Positions 1-15,200 of a stretch of 64,000 nucleotides of DNA are shown one piece after another. Numbering within the stretch: position 1 is the first letter of the stretch; the number at the start of each line of letters is the position of its first letter. Position numbers and translations under genes: made by a program. The stretch is from assembly GCA_964019695.1 (NCBI GenBank), contig OZ026520.1, forward strand, positions 92,942,913-93,006,912, read 5' to 3'. The notes beneath the pieces are model-generated. The model saw only the letters and a list, made by a program, of their open reading frames with translations. It ran no database searches and had not been told where the DNA came from. Source of the DNA: Loripinus fragilis. Lineage: Eukaryota; Mollusca; Bivalvia; Lucinida; Lucinidae.

Positions 1-270
1 AGTAAACCTGTATTAAACCTTTAAATATTTCTTCATTTTCCTAAAAATCTGGACAGGACAATCACTTTTAACAGTGTCACTCTCAAAAATACACAGACAG
101 AACCTCAAAAATATATTATTATTTTTCAACGAAACAAATAATATTTAGAGCTGGCAAATAAAATATAGAAATAATACTAGAAATTTTTTTTTTCTACTTT
201 ACGGAAAATTACAGTAGGAGGGTTCGTAAATCAACTAATATAATAAAAAAATTCTGGCCTAATGTTTTAC
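1..270 (-). other. Intron of locus A (incomplete)
   Basis: Follows the donor GTAAAA at 270-265 on the minus strand. AT-rich, no open frame of note; the next exon, expected to continue the kinase-like domain, is outside the window. Confidence 0.6.
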
Positions 271-3200
271 CTTAGTTTTGCAACTTCTTGGAACGTGTTT
301 TCTACCGCTGACGACATAAGATAAACCCTGATTGTAACGGGTGCATCTGCTTCGTTGTCACGTACAATTGTTCCATGATTCAGAACCGTCCACAGACCTC
401 TAGGACAGGCAGTAGACCCAGGATCACTGTTGCATGACGATGCACTGTCAACAATATCTTGGAATTTCCGAAATGTGTTTGACATACTTCCAGTTGATGA
501 CTCATGCAGCAGCTTTACTTCATCTGATTTAAAGTCATGGACAAATATATAACCTTCACCATAATCCATTAAATGTTTCCTTAGAGCATCAATATCTTCG
601 ACCATCTTTTCATAATTAGCTAGATATTTTCTCTCAGTGACACTCAAGCCTTCGATATCTTCAAGAAGATTCTCGTTAGCTGCAATGATGCTTGGAATCT
701 TTTCACTCAGTTTATCTAAGATGTCACGTGGCCACTGGAACAAATGCGTCACCAGTTCTCTCAAAGCATTTTTACCAGATTTGGATTTATCGCTCACAAG
801 CTTATCTAGGATCTTCTTGGCTCTGTATTTTGCCATCTTCTCTGGGTTTTTGCTGAAGTCCTTTAATTTTGAACGCCCCATCAACTTCGATTCTTTCGAC
901 GGTAGCATTCGAACCATAAGTTCTATTGGTAACTTCACTCGATCTGTTTCAATGTTGTATCTCGGTGACAATGAACTTCTCGCAGAGTTACTTATGGTAG
1001 AGGAACTACTTTTGTTTGAAGCAGTTGAGCTAGACAAGTCATTTTCTGTCATCCATATTTCGTGTTCTAGCAGCCCTAGTTTCATTTGTATGTCTTGTAC
1101 AATCTTGTCCTCTATTTCGCTTATTCTACAAGCATCATTGTCCCATTCTGTCAATATTCCACACAATCTGGAAAATAGTTAACCCTTTTCATATCAATAG
1201 AATTTTCCATAAAGCTACATACAATAATGTCAGTTGGTCAATTGTATATATTGAGGGGCCACAGGTTAATTTTTCGAAAGGAAAATTGTATCTCTTTCTC
1301 TGAAATAGTATGTGAGTATGATCAGGGAATACCACAATCACAAACCGCGGACATCCCCACGGTATCGCGAGGAAGAGCCACACAACCATCATGAGACACC
1401 AGGCAGACAAACTAAGCAAAGCAACCAGCTTTCTTTTCCCCATCAAGATGGTTATAAAACTTGAATGAACATAAAGTAATGAACAACAAAACAGAACAAT
1501 TACAGACTCCCACAAAAAATGATTTTGAAGATTATTTTTGTCTTACAAATAGTGCAGACCCTGATGAAATGCCGCATTATGCGGCATTGCATCTGGGTCT
1601 CCACTGTTTACCAAAGTACCTGTTTAGAGGTTTCCAGTCTTCATAGGGTAAAATCCATGTGTTTTCGACTTCAACTTCATGGTCACACCAATATTTTCTA
1701 GTTGTGCAGTTGTGCCACATCATATGACACATGACAAAGTAAGTAAAGGTGCAAAGATCAGGAATCGATACAATCAAGTACCACACCTGACCCAGGATAC
1801 CAATGGGAAAGTGACAAACTCACAGAAGACACCACAAACGAGAGCCAAGAGGCCAGCCCTTTCCCAGCAGGTGACCACAAAGCACATATAAACAGACGCG
1901 CACAGACATAGCAAACACAAGACAGAACAAAAACATAAAAGATCCACAAAAGAAGTACCGCCTTGGAACGGTCAGTAAAATATTTTACTGGAGGGCTTAA
2001 ACCGGTTTAACGGCGCCAACCTCACCCTTAATTCAGATGTGGATCAAGACACATAGATATATGGTTTGCATGAAAGACCCCTAACTTATCAATGCATCAT
2101 CTCTTAAAACATATAAATCAAGATTTAACAAGGAGATAAAGCAAGGATAAGGACTCAACTGAATACCGGAGCAAAAGAAATCCAACAGGTAAACCCCGGT
2201 GGGCCCGACAAACAGCCAAAGCATCAGGCCCCTACCATCTCATCAATAGATAAGTCTTTAAGTCAGAACCATCATAGAGTCTGAAGTATGACCCACCGGC
2301 GTGCAATTAAAGAGGAAAGCAAAGCAAACCAAACAGATGGAATAGTGTGTTACACAGATGGTCCGCTCTTTGGCGCGAATGCATAAATTGATCTTCAATT
2401 TTGGAATATTGCAAACATGGTGTATGATAGGTTAAGCTTGCGACCCTCTCAATCAAAATTTTCATTATGGTTGGAAGCACTCCATGATACTGGGCCCTCA
2501 GGGTTTTCGGGAGAAGGACTTTTCACTTTCAGGGAGTTTGGGAGAACTGGTAATTATTTTAGGGGAGCTGGGGAGCAAGGTTATAGTTTTGGGGATATAG
2601 GGAGCCAAGCCAAAAAAAGAAATCTAAAAAAATCTCACCTCAAAGGAAAAGCCTCCATTTTGCTTGATTTTTAAAAATTTATTTGGCTTCTAGGGGTGAC
2701 ACAGAATCCCCCCTTGTAGATTGTAGATGTGTTAATTTTCGTTCTAACATGCACATATGGATTGGCATGGGAAAGAAATATGGCGAATATTTTCATGTTG
2801 ATTTATTATCCTTAAGGTTGTTGGTTTTTAGGATGATAATAACGTACTTTGGAACTCTCAGGATATACCAGATTGCACCGTTGTTATCAATTTTTCCAGG
2901 TAGCATCAGGGACCCCCTAGCACTAGTGTGAATCTACATTGTTACAGGGATACCTACCCACCTGACATGTAATTTTCTCTCTAGTTAATTAGCTGATTTT
3001 ATTAAACTTTAAAGAATGCTGATGAAATACATACTTACTTCTTTAAACTGAAGTTTAACAAGCAAAGGGCCTGATAGCAATTGTGAAAAGACTGTTTATG
3101 GTTACAAAAACAATGTGTGAAATTTATTACTTTTTCCCAACTCGTTTAATAAATTCAATAAAACATGAGCACTCATGTAAGATCCTCTATATTACCTATC

Positions 3201-6200
3201 ATAAAATGCTGTATCTAGTTTGCCCTTGAGCCAGGCCCATCTCTCTGCTGAAGTGATATCTTCCCCTGCAATAATTTCATTCATCTGTGGAATCTCCTCC
3301 TGTCTCCATATTGACGTCAACCTCATCTGAATGTCCGGTCTCAGAAGATATTTACGCACCTCTACGCATACTGACTCGATTGAATCGAACAAATCAGCGC
3401 GGAGGCTTGCAATGACGTCACCAGAGTGAGACAGAAGCTTTTTCAGCTTAAATTTTGATTGCTGCAACCTGCTTTGTCTTTTTCTTTCTGACATGTCTAG
3501 TCGCTTCACCACACTCCTTAGAAAATGCATAATTCTTTTCAACACGTTTTCCATCCACCTGTCAAAAGATACGTGAGAAAATATGTATATTATATACCTG
3601 GCATGAATTTCCCATTGTTTTTGTAGTGAGGTAGTTTTAGTATCTTGAGGAGTGGAATATTTGTCTTGTGACGTTTAATTTTTAGGCGGTGTTGTTGATT
3701 CATTGTTAAATGTTTCTTCTTTTGCTTGTGTGTTTTTGTGTACTCCTCTCATATGACTATCGGCGATTTTGCCCAACGTGTTAAAATTTACCCCATCCAA
3801 TGCCTATTCTTGTTCCTTTTGAAAATGGGATTACCTGTATTCGTCATAGCCTCTCTGGTGCAATTTTCGTAATTATGCTTAACTGGTTTGTGGTAACGTT
3901 TACTGAGATACTGACCTATTATTATTAGGTCTGCAAATGGAATTGTAGAAGGTTTTATGGCTCTTGAAAAAATAGATATAATTAATGGACAGTTGGCATT
4001 TTTGTTAAATGTACTAAAGCCTTTTTGTATAACTAACCTATTATCTCATAGGCGGACCTATTTGAATATTGGCCTCAACGCGAGAAACCCTGTCTTTAGT
4101 GTTTGCGACCAGTTATGGTTCCAATTAGCCTATTAAGGGAATATTGCTTTCAAAAGCTCTTACTTGTATGAATATAAAAATGGCTATCTTATCAAAGGGA
4201 CGGAAACCTTTGGCTACATTCTTGTATGAACAATTTATACATCTCTGTGATATATATAAATTGTTCATACAGCAATATGGCCAAGGTATCCGTCTTCTGG
4301 ATAAAAAAAGTCATTTTTGTCTAAACAGGAAAAATCCATACAAGTAAGAGCTTTTGAAAGCGATATCCCCTTGAGCTACAAGGACTAGCTGTTTTCTTGG
4401 AGCAAGTTTAGTTTTTCCACTTTCTATATAGCGAATTAAAATTTGCACTTTTGCTGTTCAGATGCTACAAATCAGTTTTTTGCATGATCCATATTGTTTT
4501 CTTACTTGTAAGATGCTCTTATCCTCCTATCCATCGCTATACCAAAAAGCTTCTTTATCCCATCTAGAAGGGCTTTAAACTCATCATTGATGTAGTCTTG
4601 GTGCGCATCAATATCCCTCACAGCGTTCCTTGTAGACATAAACACGACATTTGACGAGTCAAACTCAGGCCAGCATTTTCCTAATTTTGCCAATATGTCT
4701 TTTTGGACAATATCTCTCTCACTTTCAGGTACGGCGTCCCATCGATTACAGACAAACAGGGCGGCCTTAGGATCGAACTTTAATCCATTTTTGTTCTTGT
4801 TCTGTTGTTCAATAATCATCTTCAGCAGTAGGAGAAGCTAAAATACAAAAAAAACTCTGCTGATGCTTTTGTCGTCGATTTTGATTTTTTTTAAAATTAA
4901 CTGTGTAAAAATATCTTTTAGGGGCATTATCAGAGTGTCGGTGTCCTGCATCTGAGTCCAAATTGTTAAAAAGGTTAGGAGCAGATGACAAAAGTTGACG
5001 CTAGCAAGGAAAAAGTGAATTCAAACAAAAAATCTGATATTAATTTTTATCAGTTACCTCGCATATTAAATGCGTTGCTGCACGTTTCCTGATCAACGTT
5101 GTCTATCTCATGGCATGTGCCTTTATCAGGTCATGATAACGTTGCACATTTTGAATGACGTCGCCTATGACGCTGAATCAACAAAAATCGAAAATTACCT
5201 CATAATCGCTAGTTTCAAGAGTGAAACAATGGGTAAACTGATAAATAGAATACCTGGTTCACGTCTTTTGATATCAAGTTTACAGGCTCGGCTTTGAGAA
5301 CGCATGTTGAATCGCTCTGCAAGCCCCCCGATTTCAACAAGCGTTCTCAAAGCCTTGCCTGGTAAACGTGATATCAAAAGACGCTCACCTAGTATTCTCT
5401 ATTCATGCAAACAGTTTGATGGTGAGTTGATTAAATTATGAAGCCTATGTGTGTGCTAAAATTGCAGCAGAATCTAGAGAGAGGATTTGGCCAGTAAAGT
5501 TTTAACCCATAAAGCGCCACCTATAATTTGCAGCAGATGACAATTTCAAATTTTGCCAATTTTTCAAAAATAAAAAATAAGGTATGATATTTCATGCAAA
5601 TTGTCTGCTGGCAGACGATTCTCATGAAATATCATTCCTTATTTCTTTCAAAAATTAGCAAAGATGTCACAAAATTTGTCGTCTGCTGTAGTCCTGATTG
5701 GCGCTTTAAGGGTTAAGGTAAAAACAATCCTCAGGGACAGAAAAACATCATAATTGGGAAATGCTGACATGTTACCCCTTAAAATGTTTTATAGACAATC
5801 CATCCTTATTGCTTTTGTCTTTATGGGAAAATCAATCGAAATACAATGGCTAAAATGACAAGGAATCAATGCAGTGCAAAATAGCGGTTTTTTAATGTAG
5901 CTCATAGACAAAAGTGGTTAATTTTTCTTTGGCTGGGCCCACCATTGCTCAACTTGAGGTTTTCTTATGGTATGACTATCTTCGAGTCGTGAGCCATTTT
6001 CTTTGTTTCATCATAGCGTGTTAATTTGATTATATTGTTTCACTGTGCTGATACATTGCAAAGGCCTCCATGCGAGCTTAATAGTTTTGTACTTCAACAA
6101 CAACAGAATCTAGGGCGAAGATTTGGTACCAGTAATATGCATTTAACACCCCCCCCCCCCCCCCCCCCAGTGGCTAAGGCTGTTGTCCGTTCAAAGGCGA

Positions 6201-9200
6201 TAGTACTGTTGTTGTTGATTCATTGTTTTAGGTACCATCCATTGTTTGTGGTGGCTCTGCGTTTGATCTTTGTTTTTGGTGTGCATTACTTTTTGTCATT
6301 TCTAGTTTTACAATCATATTGACGAGGAATAGAGGCCTAGTAGCTTTGCTTTAATTGTTTTTCTGATGTCTTGTTTCTGTCAATGTTCTGTGACCCTTCC
6401 TCACGGTGCAGTGGGTTGGTCTGCATTGTGTGATAGTGGTATCTCCAAATCATACTTTTCGAGCCAGTGCATGAGATTTCTAACAATACGGTATGTGCGA
6501 CCAGCAAAGCCTCAGATCAGCCTGCGCATACGCGCAGTCTGATCAGAGCCTTTACTAGTCGCTTGAGTATTCTATGATTGTTAAGCTACTGACTGAACAC
6601 CATTTAGAGTTTCTAAGCTTAAAAGGAGGCTGCAGAGGCTGGTCTGAGTCTACACATGTCAAACTGCCACATTGTTGGAAATCTCATGCCACGGCTCAAT
6701 TTTTACTTTTTACAATGCGCTAGCTCCCTTATTTCCTGTCCCCACTTACTCTATCTTCCTGTACTCCACCAGCATGGTCAGACATGATGATATATATGAA
6801 TCCCAGAATCTGATTATGTTCTATATAGTCCATAAGGTATTTCTCCAAAAACTCATTCTCACCAATCCCAGGGGTGTCCGCCAGCACAAGACCAGACTGT
6901 GAAAAGAAAAGAAACCCGGATTTATTATGTTAAATCGTCCAGTCAAAAGCTGACCCAATATCCTTAAATAGTGCACCCATCTCACTGCCATGGTAACTGC
7001 TGTCCTACTCCCCGTTCTTGGCAGATATATCATAGGATATGCGGGTCTAGCTGATATGAGTAAAAAAAGTTAAAATATACTGACATATGAAAAACAGGGA
7101 CAGACTATGTGTGAATGATTGCCTGTATCATTCATAAGTAATTGCTTCATATTTTGTAGAAGCTGTGATAAATAAAAATCCAAATACTGTCGCCACATTG
7201 GCAACACATGTGCACTTGGTCATGCATACATTTAATAATATCTACATGTACAGATTCAGATGGGGGACAGGAGGTCAGGACCCCCCCCCCCCCTGAAAAA
7301 TGACAAAAATATAGGGTTTATTTGCAATACTAGTCAGGATCTTCTGAAAAATCACAAAGCTACCAAGCCAGCATTCAATATTGGGCCATCATCTGCCTGC
7401 CAGCGAAACGCCATTTAAATGGCGTTTCGCTGGCGAGCCGATGATGATCCGCTTATAGTTGTATCTGGATTCTTCCTCCCCTCATTAACCAAAAAAAACG
7501 TTGTCAAAGTTGGACCCCTCTGATAAAAACTTCTGGATCCGAACATGTATACACTTAATAATATCTATCCAAGCAAATATCATTTTTTGACAATCTCAAC
7601 CAGTGATCAGAAAACAAAAAACCCACATTGCACCTTAGTAATTTAGTTTACCTTCAAAAACCAGATTGGCTGGTACACTTGGACTTCTTTGATATCATGT
7701 TCCTCTCTGTTTCCCCTATAGACAATGTTATTGAACTCTTGTTGGCCTTCTGGCTCACATAGGTCGATCACATCCGGTTCGTCTCGGTACCGGTAATGTA
7801 TCCGGGCATGGCGGTGCTTCCCATACCTTAAAGTTGTTATCGTTGCAGTACAGCAGTTGGCATGTACAGGTAGTATCACTTCTCCGAACAAGAGGTTCAT
7901 AAGACTGGATTTACCGGCGCTTGATTCTCCTGAACAATAAACAAAAAAGAAGTTCCACTACACACACAATATGTCAATAACTTCAGAAATGAAACATATG
8001 CTAAACACTGCATAATATGTTTGTTTGTTGCTTCACGTCCCAAGTCAACAGCTATGGTTAGGGCGGGACAGACAGTTAACCTAACCACACTTTTCTTGGG
8101 CAAGCTTGAACAAGCAGTTAACCAGTACTTCGTGCACATACTTTCGCTTGTAACTGACAATAACCTTTCTTGAATGATTCAGCGGAAGGGAGGAGAATGA
8201 CCGTAGAAATGGTATTGGACTGGGCCGGGATCTAACTTGCGACCCCTGGATCTGCAGTCAGACTCGCATCTGTTGCCATACACGTTACCGACTGCGCTAA
8301 GCGGCCCGGTATAATACGTTTGATCATATCCTCGCACCAAAGTGACTGTCATACCTTTTTGGTGCTGTCACATATTAACGGATAAGGGTAACGGACGCCG
8401 AACGGACAGAAAAAATGCAAAACATGTTTATCCGGAGTTCATCCGGTGACGAATGTTGTCTCGGTGGCGATGAGGGTCTTCGCGAAACGTGTAAGGAGCG
8501 CATAAAACGCATGAGTGGCGCATATTCAAGGGACAAGTAAGGGACAAAGAACGGTCAACTAACGTACTTTGCCGTATGAGTAACGGATGTAAAACGGAAA
8601 AAAAGAATATGTAACGTATATGCAACGGGCAAAACGTTCGTTGAATGATCACAAAACGCTTTTGACCAGTCAGCACCATTTACAATTCAATTCAAGCAAA
8701 ATTGTCTGAGAAAAGGTAGACATACAATCGGACAGTCCGGCACAATTAACTAGTAGAATCAAAGTAAGAAAGTTTGCAAAGGTCAGGAATCGATACAATC
8801 AAGTACCACACCTGACCAAGGATACCACATGGAAAAATGACAAAACGCAATAAAACATCACAAACGAGAGCCAAGAAGTCAGCCCTTTCCGAGCAGGTGA
8901 CCACAGGGCAGCAATACACAGATGTAAAAGCATGACAAACTCGGCAAGTCTCGTGATGCCAAACGGCGATCATCAGGACGGATTTTTTCTATCCTACCCT
9001 AACACTCATGATAGATTCTTATAGTCCTACCTGCAACAAGAATAACACACTCTTTTCCCTGCAGTGTGTTTACTCTTTCTCTACAATCTTCTTCAAGGTC
9101 TGCGGTAGTTCCCTCGGTTTCTAGAAAGTGAGCTACCATCTCCTGCTTCTTGGTCTCGTCTTTCAAGGTCACTATTTCCTGGAGTTGTTTCACCATGGAG

Positions 9201-12200
9201 ATAAGGCGGTCTCGCTTCTTGCTGTCATTTTCACCAGCTTCGCAGATAGCCTGTCCGATCTAAAACAATATTATTGTTTATAAAGCAGTTTATATGTAAT
9301 AGTTACGCTATGGGTTGTCCGCCTGTACGTGGAGATAATCCGCGAGCTTAGCGAGTGGTTTATCTTAGTACATGTGGACAAACATGGTATAACTATTTTA
9401 TACCACCCACATCAGTGTAGACCTAGCACATCACGAGATATTTCATGTAAAAATTGGTAAAGGTGGTATAAAGTTGTGAGCATCAGTTTAGCGGACATTG
9501 GTGTACCAATAGAATGGCAGGCCTTTAGAAGCCTGACTTATACACCAGCCTCTTGAAGTTGGAAATGCATAATGAATTTGGTGTGTGATCAAAGGCCTCC
9601 AGCTAAGAATTTGTAATTAAAAATCAATTTTCTTATTTCTCAACCAAAATAAGAACCCGAAATAAATGTTAAAATGAGTGGTAAGAAAATTCGTTCACAA
9701 TTATTTTACACTCAAAGTTGTGTTTAACTATCAATGTCTACTTTTCTTTGAAACCATGATGTACTACTGTCAAACCAGTACAAGCATATTCGAGCCGTAG
9801 AAATCATTTTAAACTCGATTATACATTTAGTAATGTTTTTGTTGCGTATCCTGTGTTTCGTTTGACTTAAATTATTGTTAGAAAGACAGTAAAAATCAGG
9901 ACGATACAATCAAGTACCACACCTGACCCAGGATACCACAAGGGAAAGTAACAAATACAATAAACATCACCAACAAGAGTCAAGAGGTCAGCCCTTTCCC
10001 AGGCAGCAATGAACTTTTTCAGCGTTAACCTAAAACTCGTAGAGAGAGAGATGCCATACAACACAGGTCAACTTCAGCTTTGATATACGACTTTGTCGAA
10101 AAACAGAGGTATACCCATGTACCGAAATATTCATAACTCGTGAATAGTTGGAATGAAAAAAAAATAACCCATACCATTTGCTTATAGTTTCCATATTTCT
10201 TGCACCAAATGTGCATTTTTATTCTCGAAGCAAGTTCTGACACTGATTCTAAATCTTTTGAGGAAATGTCTAATTGTTCCATCAAATCAAATAAATCAAA
10301 CACATCCTCCATTTCATCCACATCGGTCTCGTCTGGCCACTCATCCTGCTCCGGGTCATTTCTCATTGACTTCACCGTTTGCATTTTCTCACTAGCTAGC
10401 GTTAGCACACGTGCGTTCTGTACCCACAGGTCGTTATCTTGTCTATCTACTGTCGTACCAACCAAGAGTGGCAGTGACGTAATATTTTGTTTACAATTGT
10501 GAAGTAAAACACTAAAGTGTACACTTCACATGAGCTTACGTGAATCGCTAGATCACTTGTGTATTAATCCTATCCTTAGGATAGGATTAATACACAAGTG
10601 ATCTATCGATTTTGAGCCCCTGGTAACTTTGTAAACAAAACATGAAGTCACTGTCACTCTTGGCTGGCAGGACAGTAAAAGTTTCACGTGTTGAAAGTAC
10701 CTGCTTTTTCCAAATGCGAACTACAACGGCGCTATTACAAGTTTACAATTTTTGCATGTAATTCGAGCTATCCACACGCTTTGAACTATCGAGAGTCATT
10801 CATTTAAGTTAAGTATTAACATCCATTAATTATTTATCTCAATACATTGTATCTATATCTACAATATATGTTTTATGGTTGGAGCAATATAAGAACATTT
10901 ATGATTTAAACAATTTCTATTACATGTGACGACAGGTTAAAGATGCGCAAATTTGATATAAATTCTGATCAAAGATATGCGCGCCACGGGACAATAACCT
11001 TATAGTTAAACTGTGGCATTACAAACCCTAAAATGCCATCCACTTTTCCCTTGCTACATATATTTGGTAACAGTATTGACTAAAATAAATGTTAATGTAT
11101 ATGCAAACAGTTTGGACCTAGATTAGACTGCTATAGTGGGTTAAGATGCCATTGCACCCTTCTGATACGTGCAAAATAACCATGCAATATTGGCAAGACA
11201 GCGTAAAACAAAGCCGCGTAGAAGGTTAATCTGGACCTTTGCTTTTCTCCATTCTTCTAATCAAGTTGCTCAATCTATTATTCTAATCCAGTATTAATTT
11301 CTCATACGGTTATATCGCCGAATTCAGGGCCGCTCGTTTCTTTCTTGTTGACGGGTTTGTTAAAACTTCCGGGTCTCGTCTTGAAAAGTATCACATTAGA
11401 ATCCTTAACACATGAAAAAGTGGATAGACCACTCCCCTTGTAAGCCACTCAAAATGCGGCATTTCATCAGAGCACAGACACTTGGGGTCAGTAGAGAAAA
11501 ACAAGCCCCCCCCCAACCTTCATCCCCCATTAACTTTTGCATTCTTGAATTTTTTCATTTAAAATATGATATTTTGTATGCTTGAAGTTATACAGGTGTT
11601 AGAAAAAATGATCTAGAACATATGGAAAACATTTGGAAAAATGCATATTGCTCACAATGACAGAAAAAGTGTTTTTCTATCATTGTGAGCAATATGCATA
11701 TTTTTCAAATGTTTTCCATATGTTCTAGGTCATTTTTTCTAACACCTGTATAACTTCCAGCATACAAAATATCATATTTTAAATGAAAAAATGCAAGAAT
11801 GCAAAAGTTAATGAGGGATGAAGGTTTGGGGGGGGGGGGCTTGTTTTTCTCTACTGACCCCAAGTGTCTGTGATCAGAGCTGAGATTATAAAAATCCATC
11901 ATGAGTGTGAGGGAGGGATAGAAAAATCAGTCCCGAGGATCACCAATTGGCATCACGAGGCTTGCCGAGTCGATTGCGAGGGACATATTTTTCTATCCCA
12001 TCCTCACACGAATAATGGGTTCTTTTTCTTGCTCACCACTTACTTAATATCTCATTTTTATTGGGAAAAAAATGGAAAAGACGTCACGCCAGCGTGCGGC
12101 TGTTCGTTTTTTATCTTTCCCTAGGGCTGGTTACAGGTATGGGTGTGTGAGATAGAAAGAAATATCTCACATGGGTAAAACACCGGAAATCCCGATCTGG

Positions 12201-15200
12201 CGAGCGAGAAAAAAAAAACGATCTTCAGGGGCTGCAATCATAACAGGAGCTCTAACCTGTGGCCCCTTGATATGCAAATTTTTATCAAAGCAGGTAGAAA
12301 AAAAATCACACATACAAAGGAATATCTAAAATTCGAGAAAATGATTAAAATACGAAACCTGAGCAAAATGAACAGCCTTGCCCAGCATGCCCATGACGTC
12401 AGAATGACGCCAATACGACGTCGCAATGACGTTGATATGACGTTGTTTGAAGGTTGTGTGACTGCTGGGTTAAGTTCATATTCTGTCAATTATAAAAATA
12501 TCTGCGATGTATTTTCAGTACGGACTCTTTTCACTGGGACACACATATTATGAAATTTTGCTTTGTCATTCGAAACCATCCTAAATTCATAATAGAGGGG
12601 AAACTTTAAAATTTGCATTTACGTTTCTTGGAAGGAGTCCTGATATCTTAAATAATACTGCAATAAAACCTAAATGAGCTCGAATTCCAGCATAATGGCA
12701 TTGCGCGCGTGTTAGCGCGGTTGCATAACGAACAACACAATACTACAGCTACACTTTGACCTTAGACGGATCAGAAGACAGACGATTCTCCCACCTTTGC
12801 CCATATAAGATAGGCTGTCAGCTCATGTAAGAAATTTCTTTCTCACATACCAACGCATACGAGATCGAGTGATCCCTATGTAAGCTCGCTGTCGGAAAAA
12901 TCTGTCCCACATCGCTACCCATGTGAGATAAGCGTAACTAATACGAGATAAGCCACACGCGGCCGGTTGCTAATGTGAGATAACATTTTTGTCGCATGAC
13001 TGTAGTCCTTCGAAAACGAAAGTTGAATTGCTGTCAGTCAGAAAAAAATTCTATGTTGAATTTTCAGTGATTTAAGTCGGCCTTCAACTTGGTTTAAAAG
13101 TAAAACTGCGCATTTTACTTACAACCTTTATTCAATGCTTTGAACATGCTTAGTGCATTGCGATTGACATATTCAACCTGTTGTGTTGAGAAGAGTGACT
13201 GACACCGGGACGGGGAGCCTTGACGATGTAAAACACACCACACACTCACATTTTCCTCAACAAAATTACTTACTCGAATTACTGTGGCTGATAAGTTAGT
13301 TCTTGTAAATCCATTTTGATGAAATAACTTTTGTTCATTGTTTAATGCGCTGTTTATTCGCTGTTTCAAGTTGATTTGTACTGCGCGCGCCATTGACTGT
13401 AAACATCGATCTCAGTGACGTCACCAACAAATATTACACAGTACTGTACCGTACGGTCGTGGTATATGAGAAAAAGAATCGATAATTGGTGTTCAGTGGT
13501 TCCAGAAAAATCCCAACCCTCGGGCCCACCGTTCCAGTGGGAAACTCGGCAAGCCTCGTTTCCCGCTGGAACGGATGGGCCCTCGGGTTGGGATTTTTCT
13601 GTCCCCACTGAACACCAATGATGGATTCTATTTATCTTACATGACCACGTGACTGCTTTCTTACATGGGCAGAGTTAAATATTCTTTTATCCCGAAAAAA
13701 GGATACTTAAAGGACCAATGTATTGCGCCTAGATAACCCAAAGGCACCAAGCAATATTAAGCGCTACTTACTGACGTCATATAACGTAAATGACGTCACC
13801 GAACGTGCGCCGCGTGACGAAAACGGCAATGTTACGCTTGTGGCACAGGGAGCCAAGCAGGAATTTATTTTGCATATTGCAACTTAACTAATGCTCCAAG
13901 GATGTTTTCCTGACAATATCAAGGTGCAAACTACGTTTACACCCATTTTAATGCCCGATAAAAACACTCGTGAACTCAGAAATAATGTAAACCCAACGAG
14001 TTAAAAGTTAGAAATTTCAGGTTTTCATGGAGTTCTTTATGTTCTGACAAAAACCCTTCGAAAAGTGGGAGAAAAACGATCCATCATGAGCCTGTCCATG
14101 TAGGATAGAGAAATCTCACCCTCGGGGTCGGAATTTAACCAGGGACTCGGCAAGCCTCGTCCCTGGTTAAACTTCCGACCCCTCGGGTGAGATATCTCTA
14201 TCCTACATGGACGCTCATGGTGGATTGTTATAGTCCATTGTCTTAATCTGGATGAAATAACGGGCATATCATATACCAGTTTTCAGTTCAACGGCGATAG
14301 CACGAACGTAAGGCATTTGGTTTAGAAATGGCTATTACAATCTGAGTGCTGAATTTACCTATACTTAAGGAATAAAGAAATGCAACAGACAAAAATATAA
14401 TTTTTGCGTGTTTAAATGACGGTTTGGTGAAATCTCTTTTAAAAATTTCTTATTGAGTATTTATAGCATATGATGAAATACCAAAACGTCATATTAACGT
14501 TATGTTTTACGCTACAAGATGGAAACATATGAAAACGTAAAATGTGACGTTAACGTCAGAATAAAGATCAAGAAACCCCGTCTTTTCGATGTTTGGTTAT
14601 TTGGTGTCGACTTGACAGTGTGCAAATTAAACAAACGTCCAATCATATTCATAATGCAGTCAAATATTGCGGCAAAACACGCTACACGAATGGCAAGATA
14701 CACAATGGTAGTGAATAAACGATAAACGTCACTTAGATCCGTCGGGTTTGGGTCGCTGGTGAATGTACAGGATAAGATAACCTAGAGACATCAGAATATG
14801 CTTTCTTGGGAAAAAAACTGACTTGTCAGATACCGTAGAAATGCGCTGGTAAGGTGTTTATATTGACGATAGCCAAACAAAACACGGCATAATGCAAGAG
14901 AAAACATCTGATTACATGCCGAGAGTGAACACCAAACATGTTAACTGTAACCCAAACTTTGTCACTGGACCATTTTATCATTAGAAAAACATATAAACAT
15001 CATGGAAACCATTAAAACGTAGGATATCGCATTTCGACGTCAGAATTGAGTTTTTTTGACGTCTGAAGATCTCAAGTCATAATTCTTGAACAAAACGTCC
15101 TTGTAATGAATAAATCTCAAGCAGAAAAGAAAGTTTACGCGTTTCACGCAGAATTCAGAGTTGACGTTAATGACGTTAAGCCGTTTCAGAATCCTACAGA

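Noticed and set aside
637..1182. 181-codon plus-strand frame
   Set aside because: Antisense of the large locus A exon; no splice or family support.
8219..8307. Possible tRNA gene on the minus strand
   Set aside because: Head of a SINE with a further 200-bp body and simple tail; the cloverleaf is imperfect.
12238..12553. 83- and 93-codon frames, identical to those at 38691-39006
   Set aside because: Identical only because both lie in the 731-bp inverted repeat; protein sequence is repetitive GACGTC-derived and not gene-like.
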